Source: Effrenium voratum
Lineage: Eukaryota; Sar; Dinophyceae; Suessiales; Symbiodiniaceae
Reading direction: 5' to 3'
DNA length: 64,000 nt
NCBI GenBank assembly: GCA_963377175.1
Contig: CAUJNA010002846.1
Coordinates: 712,501 to 776,500, forward strand
Of the stretch, positions 1 through 10,839 are shown piece after piece (within the stretch, counting starts at the first letter, position 1; the number at the start of each line of letters is the position of its first letter). Both the position numbers and the translations under genes were made by a program. The notes beneath the pieces are model-generated. The model had not been told where the DNA came from and made no database searches. It worked only from the letters and a program-made list of their open reading frames with translations.

Positions 1-80
1 TGTGTGTGTGTGTGTGTGTGTGTGTCTGTGTCTGTGTCTGTGTCTGTGTCTGAGTCTGTGTCTGTGTCTGTGTCTGTGTG
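1..80. repeat. (TG)n / (TCTGTG)n microsatellite
   Basis: A pure TG dinucleotide run passes into a TCTGTG hexamer run. It is cut by the window edge, so its true length is unknown. Confidence 0.95.
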
Positions 81-923
81 CGTATGTGTTATATGTGTGG
101 GGTTGTTTGTGGATGGGAGGGGAAGTCGTGAACCTACAGTTCCCTCCCCCTTTTTTCACCCTCCCAACAGGGTTGCTACCCAATCAAAGGACCTGCGATC
201 AAAACTTGCTCCCTTCGGAATGGAAACCATACACCACGGATTTTCTCGGGGTTCGCTCTTGTTTCTTGAACGGCCATTGTCAGGCATGTGTGTTGGAGGT
301 ATGGATGTTTATATGTCACCAATATAAGCTTGTGGTTTGGTGGTGAAACGAGGTGGTTTCCTTCCCATTTACCCAAGACGCAGGGCTTCAAATCCAAATC
401 CAAACCACCAATTGAGGGTTGCCTGCAAACCAAGAGCGACCAACAAAAACCTGAAAAAAACACCAAGAACCAACCAAAAAACCAAAGCCAAACAAAACGA
501 ACAAACATCAGCAAGAAAACAAAGACTGCAAACAAGCACAAAACCAAAGTCGATCAGAATCCACCAAAGGCATCCAGCAGCCCCCCTCTCCGCCCTCTCC
601 CCCCTTCCCCCCCCGCAGCTTTGCTGCCGGACGTTTTTCAGTGGGTTTGTCTCAAGCCCCCCCCCCCCCACCCCCTAAAAAATATCCAGTTAGACTGAGA
701 CCCGCTGCAACAAGTGAACTTGTTTGCCGGTGAGGACAAATGAAGCAAAATACCAAAAAGGCACAGGCAAACATGGCCATGGGTCAAAACCCCGTACCCC
801 CAGTGAACATCCCACTAAAATGGAGGTGATCTATCCCAAAATGGGATCCCATTGGTTTTAACGCACAGCCACATGTCAGTTGAGTCAACACCCTCGCTAA
901 AACACCCAGATTCGGCTTGTCAC
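81..923. other. No gene seen; flank of the Ala/Pro-rich gene
   Basis: Apart from an R-I repeat copy at 332-425 and C-runs near 600-670, nothing gene-like was seen. Open frames here are short and of low-complexity composition. Confidence 0.5.
332..425 (+). repeat. R-I dispersed repeat (tRNA-like B-box motif)
   Basis: Starts with TTTGGTGGTGAAACG and ends with TTCAAATCCAAATCC then AACCACCAATTGAGGGTTGCC. The same module recurs near 3,604, 27,300, 36,990, 58,520, 59,330 and 61,690. Confidence 0.6.
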
Positions 924-966
924 CTTCGGCTCGTTTGTGGCCCTGCCTTGTCGCCCGCGCCCTCGC
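924..966 (-). CDS. Candidate downstream exon of the Ala/Pro-rich gene
   Basis: On the minus strand a CCAG acceptor is followed by a GC-rich open stretch of 43 bases, then a GTGACA donor. Two frames are open: one reads as a Gly/Ala/Lys-rich peptide (EGAGDKAGPQTSR), the other as an Ala/Arg-rich peptide. It lies downstream of the Ala/Pro-rich exons on the same strand, and assignment to that gene is inference only. Confidence 0.3.
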
Positions 967-1001
967 CTGGCGAAGGAAGTGGGTTTCAACACGGAACCTT
1001 T

Positions 1002-1110
1002 CCTAGGTCGTAGAGAGGATAGGAAAAGGGCACCAACATTTTCGGTAGTCTATTTTGGCAGGGGAACCCTCCCCCAAAAAAGGGTAAAAGGGGACTACTG
1101 GGGGACCTAG
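1002..1110. repeat. IR-D inverted repeat element
   Basis: Left end CTAGGTCGTAGAGAGG, internal GTAGTCTATTTTGG and AACCCTCCCCC, right end ACTACTGGGGGACCTAGT. The CTAGGTC...GACCTAG ends are inverted. Five further copies or parts lie at 26.96, 27.13, 51.79, 60.17 and 60.34 kb. Confidence 0.75.
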
Positions 1111-2320
1111 TTTCCAACCCTTGGTACGGCGGCAAAAGAACTTTTAGCTTCCTAGCTTTCAGCCCACCTAACCCAGTGCAGCCTCAAAACACGCAGACAC
1201 ACACACTCTTGACTGTTGACTGCCAAAGGCAGCAAGCTTTGAATGACTGGCTATTGGGGCTTCCCGAAGACCTGAAGACCGAGTCAACCATCGACAAAAG
1301 ACCCCAACCGCTGCGGCAAACTCTGCCCTTCAAAGTCCAAGGTGACATATGCCAAACCGGTGGCCCTCAACCGCGCCCAAAAAAAACGGGTGCTGGAAAG
1401 AACACAGACAGGGGACTATGCAAGAGGGTGGACTAAACATGAAGCAGGATCAGAAACCTGGAGAGCCAAGTTGCTAGCTTTCTTCAGTCACTGTTGCGAT
1501 CGGCTTTTGGGGCAAGGTGCATGGGAAAAAAAGGAGGGAAAAAAGGCGATCGCAACTGGCGATCCAGGTGGGAAAACAAATCGGCCCCCAGACCAGGGAG
1601 AAAAAAAAGGATCGGGCGGGCTGTTTTGTTTGCTTGATGTTCTGAGAAGAAGAACAAAGGACATCATCCGAAAACGACAACAGGCCCTTCCCTGGCGGTC
1701 TAGGCACAGATCCTGCCCTCGCGGGATCCAGCGATTTCTTCGGTACCGATCAATCCGTTGGGACCCTCAGTTTGGGGCTCAGGTACAAAGCTGTAGCTTG
1801 ACATTGCAAAGAGCGAAATGGTGAAGGGACACACCTGGCCGTTTGTGCTCTTCTTTTTTCTCGTTTTTTTTGTTCCTCGTTTTTGGGGTGAAAAAAGAAA
1901 GCCACATCCACCGCGCTAGCAGGGCCTTGATTAGAATGGGGTTCCGGGGTGCAAAACCAAATTGAGACATGATCAAAAACTGGGCTGCTCTCAGATCCCC
2001 TTCTAAAAGTTTCCCGCCAAAAACTAAAAGGCTATAAAGCTAAGGGGATGGCTGGGAGCCACCGAGACAAGGAAACACGGTGGCTCTATGCGACTCGCCC
2101 TCAACGTCACCCCCAAAGGGCACTCACTTTGAACGGCCCGAAAAGATGACGCTTAAATCCGCGACTGGAACTCCTCACCATGGATCCATAAGGACGGCTT
2201 CCCTTAGGCCCCTTTGACACGCCAAAACCAGAGACAGACCAAGTCCCTCACCGAGTCTTCGATTTTACCTCACTCTCCTTCCAGGAGGTCCATCTCAGTT
2301 TGAGTGAGACTTGGACATCT
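1111..2320. other. Non-coding stretch
   Basis: No exon with credible codon content and splice sites was found. The sequence is mixed unique DNA with A- and T-runs. Confidence 0.4.
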
Positions 2321-2321
2321 G

Positions 2322-2466
2322 AGTCACTTGCTCAAAACCGATCGGTGCTAAAATGGTCCACCCGGAACCATGCTTCAAGAATTAAGAAGGCGGATTCCCG
2401 CAGCTATTTATGGCTGGGATTGTCCCTTACTGACCTTCATCTACCCAGATTTGATGACTCATCTGA
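2322..2466. repeat. IR-C dispersed element
   Basis: GAGTCACTTGCTCAAAACC at the left, AAGAAGGCGGATTCCCGCAG in the middle, a TGACTCATCTGAG-type right end. It begins about 15 bases inside the intron that follows the 2,482-2,542 exon on the minus strand. Confidence 0.75.
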
Positions 2467-2481
2467 GCGTTGTATCCACAC

Positions 2482-2542
2482 GGCCGCGCCTGCCGCGATC
2501 GGCGCGGGCAAGGGCGCAGGTGCCGCTGGCAGAGGCGCGGAG
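2482..2542 (-). CDS. Exon of Ala/Pro-rich protein
   Basis: Minus-strand frame reads SAPLPAAPAPLPAPIAAGAA, matching the composition of the large exon at 5.5-6.2 kb. The acceptor is CAAAAG and the donor GTGTGG. The entry phase (one leading base) does not join directly to the preceding exon, so a further exon probably lies between 2.5 and 5.3 kb. Confidence 0.5.
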
Positions 2543-5500
2543 CTTTTGCTGACTGGCGGATTGACATGGCTCGCGTTGGCTCTGGCTGTTGGTGGGGTGG
2601 GGCCCCTGAAAAAATTAAAGAAACAACTGCCAAACAAGCTGTGCACTGTTTCCCATGAAAATCCATTGGGGTGCGGTTTATGGCTTAAGCCAGATTCCAA
2701 ACGGCTCTGAAGGGCCATGGGTTGATGTTTCAGTGAGAAAGACAAACAGTCTATGGCAGTTTTGGGGAGGGGAGGAACTTACTATAGATGGCTGTGGTTG
2801 TCAAAACCGTTTTGGATCCCATTTTCTGCTAGGTGAATTCACCCCCCATTTTAGAACCTATTTTAGTGGTTGGATTGGGATGTTCACTGTACGGGATTTT
2901 GACCCATGGCCACATGGTCTGGGAGTCGGCTCAATGAGTAGCAACCCTGGCTAGTTGGCCAAAAGCCACTTGGTGGCTCAAAATTGAAGAGGTAGGGTTA
3001 CACAGGTGCTCGTCTTTGTTTCCATTTACCAGGGTTCCATTTTGGGTACCCCTTTCTGACCCACAGCCACTTCTTCTTGTTGTTTCTTTTTCCTGGGGTC
3101 CCAAAAAAAGACACACAAAGGTCTGGAAGGAATCGCAGGATTAGCTCTGGACAACCATAGGTGGGTAACCGGGGCAAAGCTAATGCGATTCCTCCCAGAC
3201 GATTAATTGGAGTTCGGCCGGACCATCGGCGGATCGATTCGACGTCTCGGCCGTTAGTTGGTTCGGTGGATGCCGATTTGAATCCTCCGCATGGCAAGTA
3301 ATCCAAGCACACCGCAAAACTGGGCTGCCCGTTTTCAGATCCCCCGCTAAAAGTGACTAACTTTCTTTTAGTGGGTGAAATTCGGACTACAACTAGACAC
3401 TAGAAGGCTAAAAGGCTAAGGAACCGGATGCCTGGGATGCCTGGGAGCCACCAAGAAAAGGAAACACGGTGGCTCTATGCGACTCGCCCTCTTCAACATC
3501 AACCCCAAAGGACACTCACTTTGAACGGTCCAACAGAAATGATAGCTGCAGGGATCAGCTTCCCTCTACTCGGCGAAAATTTTGGAGCCGAACAAGACGG
3601 GTTTGGTTTGGTGAAACGGACGGGTGAACGGACGGGTGAAACGGACGGAGGTTTAGTTTCCCATTCACCCCTACAGGAACCCCCAAAACCCCCAAAACCC
3701 CCAAAACCTCTACAACAGTCAGGGCTTCAAATTGCCAAACCAATCCAAACCACCAACTAAGGGGTTGCCTGACCACGCGTGTATTGGACGATGGTTGCAA
3801 CCTACAGTCTGCGCAGATCAGGCGAACGCACGAGACGCACGGCTTCCCAGCTGCAACGCACGGCTCCAGGCCAATCTAAATATGTTTCTTTTGTTTTGAT
3901 TTGTTGTTGTTGTGTTTGTTTACATCATAATGGGACTTCTGATCATGATAGATATAGTTTTGAGGGGCAAATGGTTCTTTCAGGCGCCACATTGCATTAG
4001 GTGTAAATGTTTTATATGTGTTAGGAGGTATAAGACCTGAACCGTCGCGTGATGAAGATATGATATGGCAACTTTAGGTTCAATATATGGTGAAAACCCA
4101 TGGAACTTGTTCGCTCTATTGTTGTAAAGGTTTCAACTAGGAATAACCCCAATTGAACCACCTGTGTTAAAATGGTGAGCGCTCGCTTGAACCAGCTCAA
4201 CCCGCTTTTTGACCTCAAAACCAAGAGGTAAACATAAAATAAAAACAAAAAACACAGCGGAAAAGCTGCGTCCCCTTCGGAAAACACCCTGTCAGCACAG
4301 AAAGTTGGTCCATGTCTTCCACCCTTCTGATTGTCACTTGTTTCGCGCGGGGCGAGCGGAAGCTCATAGTCTTTGAAGAGACGAAGAAGGGGACCCTACT
4401 CTGGAGGGTCGCACCAAGTCTGAAGGGATTTGCCTATTTTGGTCGTTTGGCTTTGCTTTGTTCGCTTTTTTCTTCTTCTTTTTGAGGTGGGGGGGGGGCT
4501 CCAGCTCTACTGTGGATGGTTGCGCAATCCAGTTCGCAGCACGAAATGAAACGCGTGACAGGAGTCCAGAAGTTGGACGCGGCAGTCAGTCGCGGCCCTG
4601 TCAAAGGCGAATGGTAACCCCGGATTAATACACCCCTAGTTGATTAATAGGGGGGTGCTCCCTTTTAGTGGTTGGATTCAGACCACTTTTGGAGGGTTTC
4701 CACCCCCCTGATCATGAAAAGGGTTCTACTTAGATCCTGGGTCAACATTAAAGGCAAACCAAACCGAGGTTCAAACAATACCCAGTGGATCCCGGTCGAT
4801 CCCAGTTCCGGGCTGGTAGGATGAATCTGGGATAGACTGGGCAAAACGACCCACTTTTTCTAGGGTATTTGGTGAAGAACCGATCGGGTTTCCAGGGTGA
4901 ATACCTTCTTTTTTAGTAGAGGGTCGACATCATACCCTAAAAAAGAGGGTATTTGGAGTAGGGGGTCTAGTTCACCGAACTGTTTTGTTTCTTTCCTGCC
5001 TCAACTCGGTGACTGATGGCCGTCTGTTTACAAGGTGCTGGTGTTTTTATCGCCACCCCAAGGCAGCTCCCCCGAAACGTGATGTTTCTATGTGAATGGC
5101 CCCCATTCCCTCATTGGTGGTTTCATAGGGGGTCAAGCAGTCAAGCAGTGCAAATTCAAAATTAACCCCGGATGAGCAACCCCGTCTGCTTTTGTTATTT
5201 TTTTCCCGTGGGGCGGGCTGTTCTGAAGCACAGAATCCCCACTACGACCCCCCCCCCCAGATCAAAATCCACCGGACCGTCGCCTATGGCGGGTGAGGGC
5301 ACCGGCGCAGGCATCGCAGGTGTCGCGGGCGTTGGCGCACCCAACACACCTGCACAACGAAAAATGACGGGCCCCTGCGAGTGCCAGAAGCGAAAGCAAA
5401 AAAGAAAAGATAAAAAAGGAAAAAAGCGGGTCCCAAAGAACAAAAATGGATACTCCTTTTGTTCGCAACCCTCCATCTGAATTCTCCTCGCCTAGTGCCT

Positions 5501-6172
5501 TGGCCACCGGCGCAGCTGGCGCCGGAGCCGATGGGCCCGGAGCCGGCGCCGATGCGCCCAGCACGCTCAGCGCGCTCGCCGCAGGCGTGGCCGGCGCTGG
5601 CACCGGCGCCGTGGGGGGGGCCTTGCCCAAGACGCCCAGCGCGGCTGCGGCGGGCGCCGGCGCAAGCGCCGGCGCAGGCGCCGGCGCAGCCGGTGCCGGG
5701 GTGCCGGGGTCTTGCCCAAGACGCTCAGTGCCGCAGCCGGTGCTGGCGACGACGGCGCCGGCGCAGTCGATTTGCCCAGCACGCCGAGGGCTGCCGCGGC
5801 TCCGGGTGCTGCGGGAGCGGCCGGAGCCGCCGGAGCTGTTGTCGCCAGAGCAGTTGGCGCCAGCGGGGCGGCCGCCTTGCTGTAGGGCCCCAAACCAGGC
5901 GCGGGCGGCGCGGTCTTGCCCAGCACCCCCAGCGCTGCGCAGGGCGCGCAGGGCGCGCAGAGCGCGCTGAGCGCGCTGGGCGAAGGCGACAGAGGCAGCG
6001 TGCCCGTGGGCGGCCCCGGCAAGCCAGGTTTCGCCGGGCTCGAGCTCGACCCCAGCAGCCCTAGCGCCGCCTGCGCGCCCGAAGGCGCAGCCGGTGCCGC
6101 GGGTGTTGGGGCGCCACTTCCCGCGCCCAGCAGGGAACACGCCTTGGAGGCGGCGGACGGCAGCGCGGCCAT
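2482..6172 (-). CDS. Ala/Pro-rich repeat protein gene (gene-level span)
   Basis: Minus-strand gene of unknown function. The visible exons are 5,492-6,172 (possible ATG at 6,172), 5,273-5,349 and 2,482-2,542, with a weak candidate at 924-966. The protein is made of Ala, Pro, Gly and Ser with repeated cores of the form ALGVLGK or ALSVLG spaced by Pro/Ala-rich linkers. The first intron is supported strongly. It starts with GCGAGG and ends in CAG, and joining the flanks rebuilds the motif ALGVLGAP across the junction. No catalytic motif or membrane segment is seen. An 8-bp tandem duplication at 5,692-5,707 shifts the frame in the first exon. Low-complexity proteins of this kind can be structural, secreted or disordered; no function is claimed. 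Confidence 0.6.
3604..3772 (+). repeat. R-I dispersed repeat with internal CCCCCAAAA run
   Basis: A TTTGGTGAAACGGA start, a run of CCCCCAAAA units at about 3,690-3,715, then GGGCTTCAAATTGCC and AACCACCAACTAAGGGGTTG. This is the R-I module expanded by local tandem repeats. Confidence 0.5.
4511..4555. repeat. IR-A left arm (partial)
   Basis: CTACTGTGGATGGTTGCG followed by CAATCCAGTTCGCAGCACG matches the left arm of the IR-A family; no matching right arm follows. Confidence 0.6.
4855..4976. repeat. IR-E inverted repeat element
   Basis: TCTAGGGTATTTGGTGAAGA, internal AGAGGGTCGACATCATACCC, right end GGGTATTTGGAGTAGGGGG. A second near-complete copy is at 48,938-49,072 and a right-end fragment at 18,747-18,780. 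Confidence 0.75.
5273..5349 (-). CDS. Exon 2 of Ala/Pro-rich protein
   Basis: A GTGCAG acceptor, then frame VLGAPTPATPAMPAPVPSPA and IGDGP, with a GTGGAT donor after CCG. An alternative GC donor (GCGACG) lies 12 bases earlier. Two leading bases complete the Gly codon begun by exon 1, giving A-L-G-V-L-G across the junction. Confidence 0.65.
5492..6172 (-). CDS. Exon 1 of Ala/Pro-rich protein, frame broken by 8-bp duplication
   Basis: From the ATG at 6,172 the frame reads MAALPSAASKACSLLGAG and then Pro/Ala/Gly-rich sequence with ALGVLGK, ALGVLGKS and ALSVLGK cores. After the third core the frame runs into Arg-rich nonsense, while another frame continues with the same repeats (ALGVLGK, ALSVLGA) to KAL before a GCGAGG donor. 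The 681-bp length is in phase 0, but the splice to exon 2 needs phase 1. Removing one copy of the tandem octamer GGTGCCGG (5,692-5,707) gives exactly the right phase. An in-frame continuation upstream of the ATG to a TCTAG acceptor is possible, so the true start may be further upstream. Local GC is far above the surroundings. Confidence 0.6.
5692..5707. repeat. 8-bp tandem duplication (GGTGCCGG x2)
   Basis: Two abutting copies of GGTGCCGG. One copy is sufficient to restore both the repeat frame and the splice phase of the surrounding exon. Confidence 0.85.
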
Positions 6173-7270
6173 GACATCGATCTAGATGCGCATCTCCGCG
6201 CGCAAGGTACGCAAGTCTTTGATGAAAGGCTATGCACTTCCTGGCTTGAATCCGTTGGTAAAGGGTTGTGCAACATCACTGATGGGTCATTCCGTGGCTT
6301 CTTTTCACCATGAGGGGGGATTCCCTTGGTATCACCAAACGTTTGTCTGCCCCTGTGCCAGCGAAGCGAATGCCAGGCACTCCTACCTACGAATGGCCAA
6401 ACCTGCTTTGGGTCTTGGCCTAGGCAGCGGTTCGGCGACGCGATGAGGCTGGAGACGGCATCTGGGTGAAGCCAGGGTTTGGGTAAAGAACCTATGGTTT
6501 CCCTGAAAGGACACCATAGAGAAAGGACACCATAGAGCATGATTTTTGGGGTCATTCCTTCCCTCATTCCCTATCGAACCAGCAAGATAAGTTGCCTAGA
6601 CTTCCCTGGATTGGCCCACCAAAAGTCTGAACTCTGGAGTCCGGAAGCTGCGAACTGAGTCAAGGTGCTTGCGCAAGCCAAATTTCGGAGGCCTTCACTC
6701 AACTCTACAAGTGTCAGCATGCCACCTCGCATGGGCTCACCATGCAGGGCCTGCTGGTCCCCAGATTCCGTGCATGAGGGAATGACCCTTATGATTCATC
6801 CCGTGCGGCTTTTCTTTAAGGAAATCCAAATCCCCTTCCGGTTCACATCCAAAACCCCTCGAACGATTTGCAGAGAACCAGCAAGGCTGGCCGATCCCAT
6901 TCTCTTCCAAAGACGTCCTGGTCTTGACACACCGAAGTAGGCGCTTTTCAACATAGAACCCACTTGGACACCCAAAAGTCTGCAAAGAATGTGATCACGA
7001 TCCAAGGGGCCCTAGTTTTCACAACCTGAGGCCGCAAAAGGGACCCCTTTCGTAAGCCCTTAGGAAATGGTGCTTTTCAATTTGCAACGCGTCAGGAGTA
7101 AGAAACCTTTAAGCAGAACCGCTGTCCGGTCCAAAGGCGAGGATCACTTTTGAGCACCTTCCCCAAATCCGCTCGGTTTCATTCGGTCGGCCCCTTCCCT
7201 TTCAACGAGGGACCTATAAAACCGGCTAACCCAGAGATTGTAATCCTAGAGATCAAATTCCGGGTCACCT
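6173..7270. other. Intergenic DNA upstream of the Ala/Pro-rich gene
   Basis: Contains an IR-F right-arm fragment near 6,534-6,590 (GGGGTCATTCC, CTCATTCCCTATCG, ACCAGCAAG). No exon was recognised. Confidence 0.4.
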
Positions 7271-7271
7271 A

Positions 7272-7392
7272 GTGTGGGAACTGAATCCACTAGATTTCAA
7301 AAAACAACAGCCCAGCTTTCATTCCATGGTAAATTTAGAGATGCGGGAACTGAATCCACTAGATTTCAAAAAACAACTGCCCAGCTTTGAGC
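7272..7392. repeat. Local direct duplication, about 70-bp period
   Basis: GGGAACTGAATCCACTAGAT followed by TTCAAAAAACAACNGCCCAGC occurs twice, starting near 7,275 and 7,345. Confidence 0.85.
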
Positions 7393-7779
7393 AAACGAGA
7401 GCTTCAACTCCCATTGCAACCCAGATTTCCAGCGGCATTTCATGGGGAACACATCCATTCGGCAGCTTTTTTTTGGCGGTTGACTTTTCACGAACAAAAA
7501 AGATATCCAAAGAGAGACAAAAGGGGCACCACCGGGTTGGGGCAACATGTCAAGCAATCTCGTCCCAACACGTGAAGCTCCCCGGCGACATGAACAGAAC
7601 CAAAAAAACAACAGCACGACGACATGTTTAAGAACGCAAGAGACTCAGAAGCCCAGTGGCCATGGTGAAAAAGAACCCCGTGTGTGTGTGGTAGTTGATG
7701 ATAAGTTTAAAGGGAAACATTCTCCAAGAAAGGGACAAATCGGGCGATGTCTGGCTGTCTGGAGAAAGTCCTTCCGGCT

Positions 7780-7893
7780 TCACATGTCAGGTCCAGACAT
7801 CAAAATCACACCTCGCCCCACGCACGCGGCCGCCGAACTTTTCACCCGAGCGCCATTGAGCGCCGATTCACAGCTCGCACGCGAAAGCGCCAA
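7780..7893 (-). CDS. Possible 3'-terminal exon, unassigned
   Basis: A 37-codon minus-strand frame beginning LALSRASCESALNGARVK and ending at a TGA at 7,780. A GGCGAG sequence precedes it as a possible acceptor. The phase fits the last recognised transporter exon (10.8 kb), so it could be the transporter's tail. There is no domain evidence, and it may be chance. Confidence 0.25.
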   Translation of the reverse strand: MALSRASCESALNGARVKSSAAACVGRGVILMSGPDM

Positions 7894-8344
7894 CTCGCCG
7901 ATTCGCCTCAGAAACTTGGCAGGTCGGAGGTTTCGGTGCTGGAGATTGGAGATGGCAGCCCTCCAAAGGGGTCCCTCAAATGGGTGTCATTTGTGAACCC
8001 CCTTTTGGTTCGTTTTAAAGGGAAACCACAAGGACAGGTCCGATTGCTATTTCAAGACAAACCCAAATGGCCGCCTGTTCCACCCCTACCCATCCAAGCA
8101 ACCGGTCTGCCTTTAATCACCCTACACCTACTTGGTGAGTTGGATTGGTGTTTTTTTTGGTGACAACGGGGTGGTTTCCCATTTACCCTCTACAAAAGCC
8201 AGGGACCCGTTCAAACCCAACTCCCAAGCCACCGGGCTCCAAACCTTTTGCTTCAAGGAGAAACGAAGCCTCCGGGTCCGAGGAACCCGGAAAACGAGAA
8301 GTTGGGATTTCGCATTTCGCGTTTCGCAAGGACGGACATTCTAG

Positions 8345-8470
8345 GGGTACCTTCCATTTCCATTCTTTCCTGGGATCCGAATCTTTTCAGGAAACCGTCT
8401 TAGAAACCCAGGGAAGCAGCAGGTTTTTGAAAAGAACGATGGTTGAAAAGAATGGTTGAAGGAATCAACC
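8345..8470 (+). repeat. R-J dispersed repeat
   Basis: CTTCCATTTCCATTCTTTCC, GGATCCGAATCTTTTCAGG and TGAAAAGAACGATGGTTG recur in order at 43,420-43,530 and 53,290-53,420. Confidence 0.7.
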
Positions 8471-8838
8471 TCCAAAGACACCTCTTTGACAAAAGGACGG
8501 CTTGTGGACGAATCTAACAGGGCTCCCGAGCTGTTTCCCCTCAAAACATCAGCTTTATGAAGGGAAGCTCACCTTAAATGGGAAAAAAAAGGTGATGTTC
8601 AAATCCACCAAAAGGGGAAAAAAAGGGACCCCTGTCTAAGAAGCCATCTCCAGGAAACTCAGTTCCCTTTTCCGCATGATGTGAAGAAAAAGAGGACTTG
8701 AAGCCAAGGTATGTGTCGAAGTAGGGGGATCCCTAAAATGGTAGTTGTCAGCAGGGATCCCCCGCAAAAAGGGCAAGCCACGACCAGCCCCAGCTCCAAA
8801 AACGCGTGGCTCAACCGCCTCTTTCATGTATGTGTTGC

Positions 8839-8857
8839 ATATATATATATATATATG
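8839..8857. repeat. (TA)n microsatellite
   Basis: An alternating AT run in intergenic or intronic DNA. Confidence 0.9.
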
Positions 8858-9734
8858 TCTAATTCACTTCGCTTGTACCCCTACCCACATCTTAGCTTGC
8901 CAGGAATTTTGCGAAAACATCTGAGGCCTGGGATGCCGTGAGGTCTCACGGCGCTATGACATCTCCTGGTTGCCGACGAGGCCTCTCTGCAAAAAAAGTC
9001 CTTCACTTTGTGTGGGCCCAAGCCGCAACAAAAAAAACGGTTCGACCAAAAAGACAAAAACAAAGAAAAAGATCCGCTGCCAAGTATTCCCACAAAGATC
9101 TCCAACAGGTGGTTCCCAACTAAAGTTCATAGCATCCGAATTGGCTTCCAAAGGTCGGACAGGCAACCAGAGGCTTGCTGAAGATGGTTCGACAACACCT
9201 GCCGCCTCTTTTAAAGGCACCCGGGACCTGCCAGATTCCGTGAAGAGGGTCCCTGACGCAAATGTTCACCTCTCAAATCTCAAAGATACTCGGCCAGCTC
9301 GGCCTGGGTATCGCCTTTGCTTTGAGAAACGCTCCATGGACTTTGGGTTGAACTCGATCGAGCCTCGACGTTGGCACAGAGCTTCCCCTCATACCCAACA
9401 TCAGCGCCGATCCAACGTGACGTTTAGAACCGCAAACTAAAAGGAGAAACTCACTTGCCGAGTGGCTGGCCCAAAAAAAGTCTAAACTTTACATTTACCG
9501 CTAAAATGGTCTTCCCAAAAAGTTCAAAGTTCATGCACTCAGGAAGTGAGGAAATATGGGCGTGTCTGTTTTTAGGAACCCCCCCCCCGAAAGAAAAGAA
9601 GAAGAAAAAAACGTGTTCTTTTTGGCGTCCCTTAAAACCAACCAACAGGTTGGTACCCGAGGAACGGTCTAGGGCACCCCGCTCAGTCCGCTGCTCCGTA
9701 TCCCTTTTCCTGGAGAGTTCAGTTGGCAAGACTT

Positions 9735-9862
9735 GCTGGTGCGACAAGGGACTGAGAAATGGAATGAACGGGAGGGGATGGATTCCCTTACAGGAAACAA
9801 TATGGGATGGGCTTTTCGGGGTCATTCCATTTCTCATTCCCTACTTATCGCACCAGCAACCA
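9735..9862. repeat. IR-F inverted repeat element
   Basis: The ends TTGCTGGTGCGAC and ATCGCACCAGCAA are inverted, with GAAATGGAATGA and TCATTCCATTTCTCATTCCC as a second inverted pair inside. Related copies lie at 25.14-25.35, 38.03-38.21 and 59.56-59.89 kb. Confidence 0.7.
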
Positions 9863-10146
9863 GAGCAAAGAATCTGGGCAGATTGCTTTTATATGGGTGT
9901 GTCTTGCTTTTGAGTTGGTACCCTCTTTGGGTGTGTCTTGTGTTTGAGTTGGTACGCTTTTTGGGCGCGTCTTGCTTTTGAGGGAACCTGATTTTGGTGG
10001 TTCTGAGGAACAAAAAAAGGACAGCCACCGTAGGTGGTCCCCTAAAAAGGGCACACCCATATAAGAGGCAAAACACGACACGCATCATTCGGCTGTGGCT
10101 CGAAAAGTGGTACCAAAATGACAGCTTGGTAGATGGAACCAACGAC

Positions 10147-10192
10147 TAAAACCTGCGTAACCCTAGCTAAAACCTGCGTAACCCTAGCTCTT
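10147..10192. repeat. 23-bp tandem pair
   Basis: CTAAAACCTGCGTAACCCTAG occurs twice in tandem. A diverged single copy with the same flank (TCAATTTTGACCCATAC) is at 63,048-63,100. Confidence 0.85.
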
Positions 10193-10788
10193 TAATTTTG
10201 AGCCATACGCATAAAGACAACTTTGGCACGGCAAGGGGGCAGAGCAGGCCCATGGAGCCCTGCCCCATGAAGCTCTCCATGGTGACCTCAGGATGAGATC
10301 AAGGTCTGATCAACCCAGTGTACTTGCAGTGCCAACTTCGAACTTGCTAATCCATTGATCGATCGTACAAGCGTGTGCATGCATGTCTCTGCTTTGTGGG
10401 GGTACCCTCTTTATTGTTGGAAATGGAAACTTACAACAAGCAAGCCACCATTTTGTCAGGTACCTACTCAAAAAAAGAAGACACGCCCATCTGCCACTTT
10501 TGTTGGCAAAAAACAATGTGGGACTTGAAGGGACCCTGTTTTGGGCCTGGACCCTCTGTATGCCATTTGGGGTTGGAGCTACCCCGCTTTGGCGGGCTCC
10601 GTGGGTTCCAGCGTATATCAGTGATTTGGTTGGGCCTATCCACGGCAAAAGACTTTTGGGCTGACACCTTGTGCAAACCACAAACTTCGGTTTTCCAGTC
10701 GGCTCACCAACAGGAAAACTAAGAGGAAAACCACCATGAGGCCATTTGGGGGTAGTCCGCCCATTTTTGCTTCAGACGGCAACCAAAC

Positions 10789-10839
10789 GCCGTCCTTGGA
10801 CTTCTCCAAACGCACCCCGTTGCTTCGCAGCTCTTGATC
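10789..10839 (-). CDS. MFS transporter, C-terminal tail exon
   Basis: A GCGCAG acceptor, then [17 protein letters not shown], a charged cytoplasmic-tail composition in phase with the preceding PETK exon. A GTTTGG donor follows GGC, and an alternative GC donor lies one base into that Gly codon. No stop is reached, so a further exon is expected. Confidence 0.55.

Larger units (their letters stand above)
7894..10788. other. Repeat-rich stretch downstream of the transporter's last clear exon
   Basis: Apart from the listed repeats no exon was recognised. It may hold the true 3' terminal exon and the intergenic spacer to the Ala/Pro-rich gene. Confidence 0.4.

Noticed and set aside
4540..4605. Possible exon of the Ala/Pro-rich gene (PRLTAASNFWTPVT, minus strand)
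   Set aside because: It runs into an IR-A arm and has no clear donor; could be chance.
5446..6064. Plus-strand Gly/Ala and Arg-rich frames in the GC-rich patch
   Set aside because: Antisense shadow of the Ala/Pro-rich exon; only the minus strand gives repeated ALGVLG cores and a splice-consistent junction.
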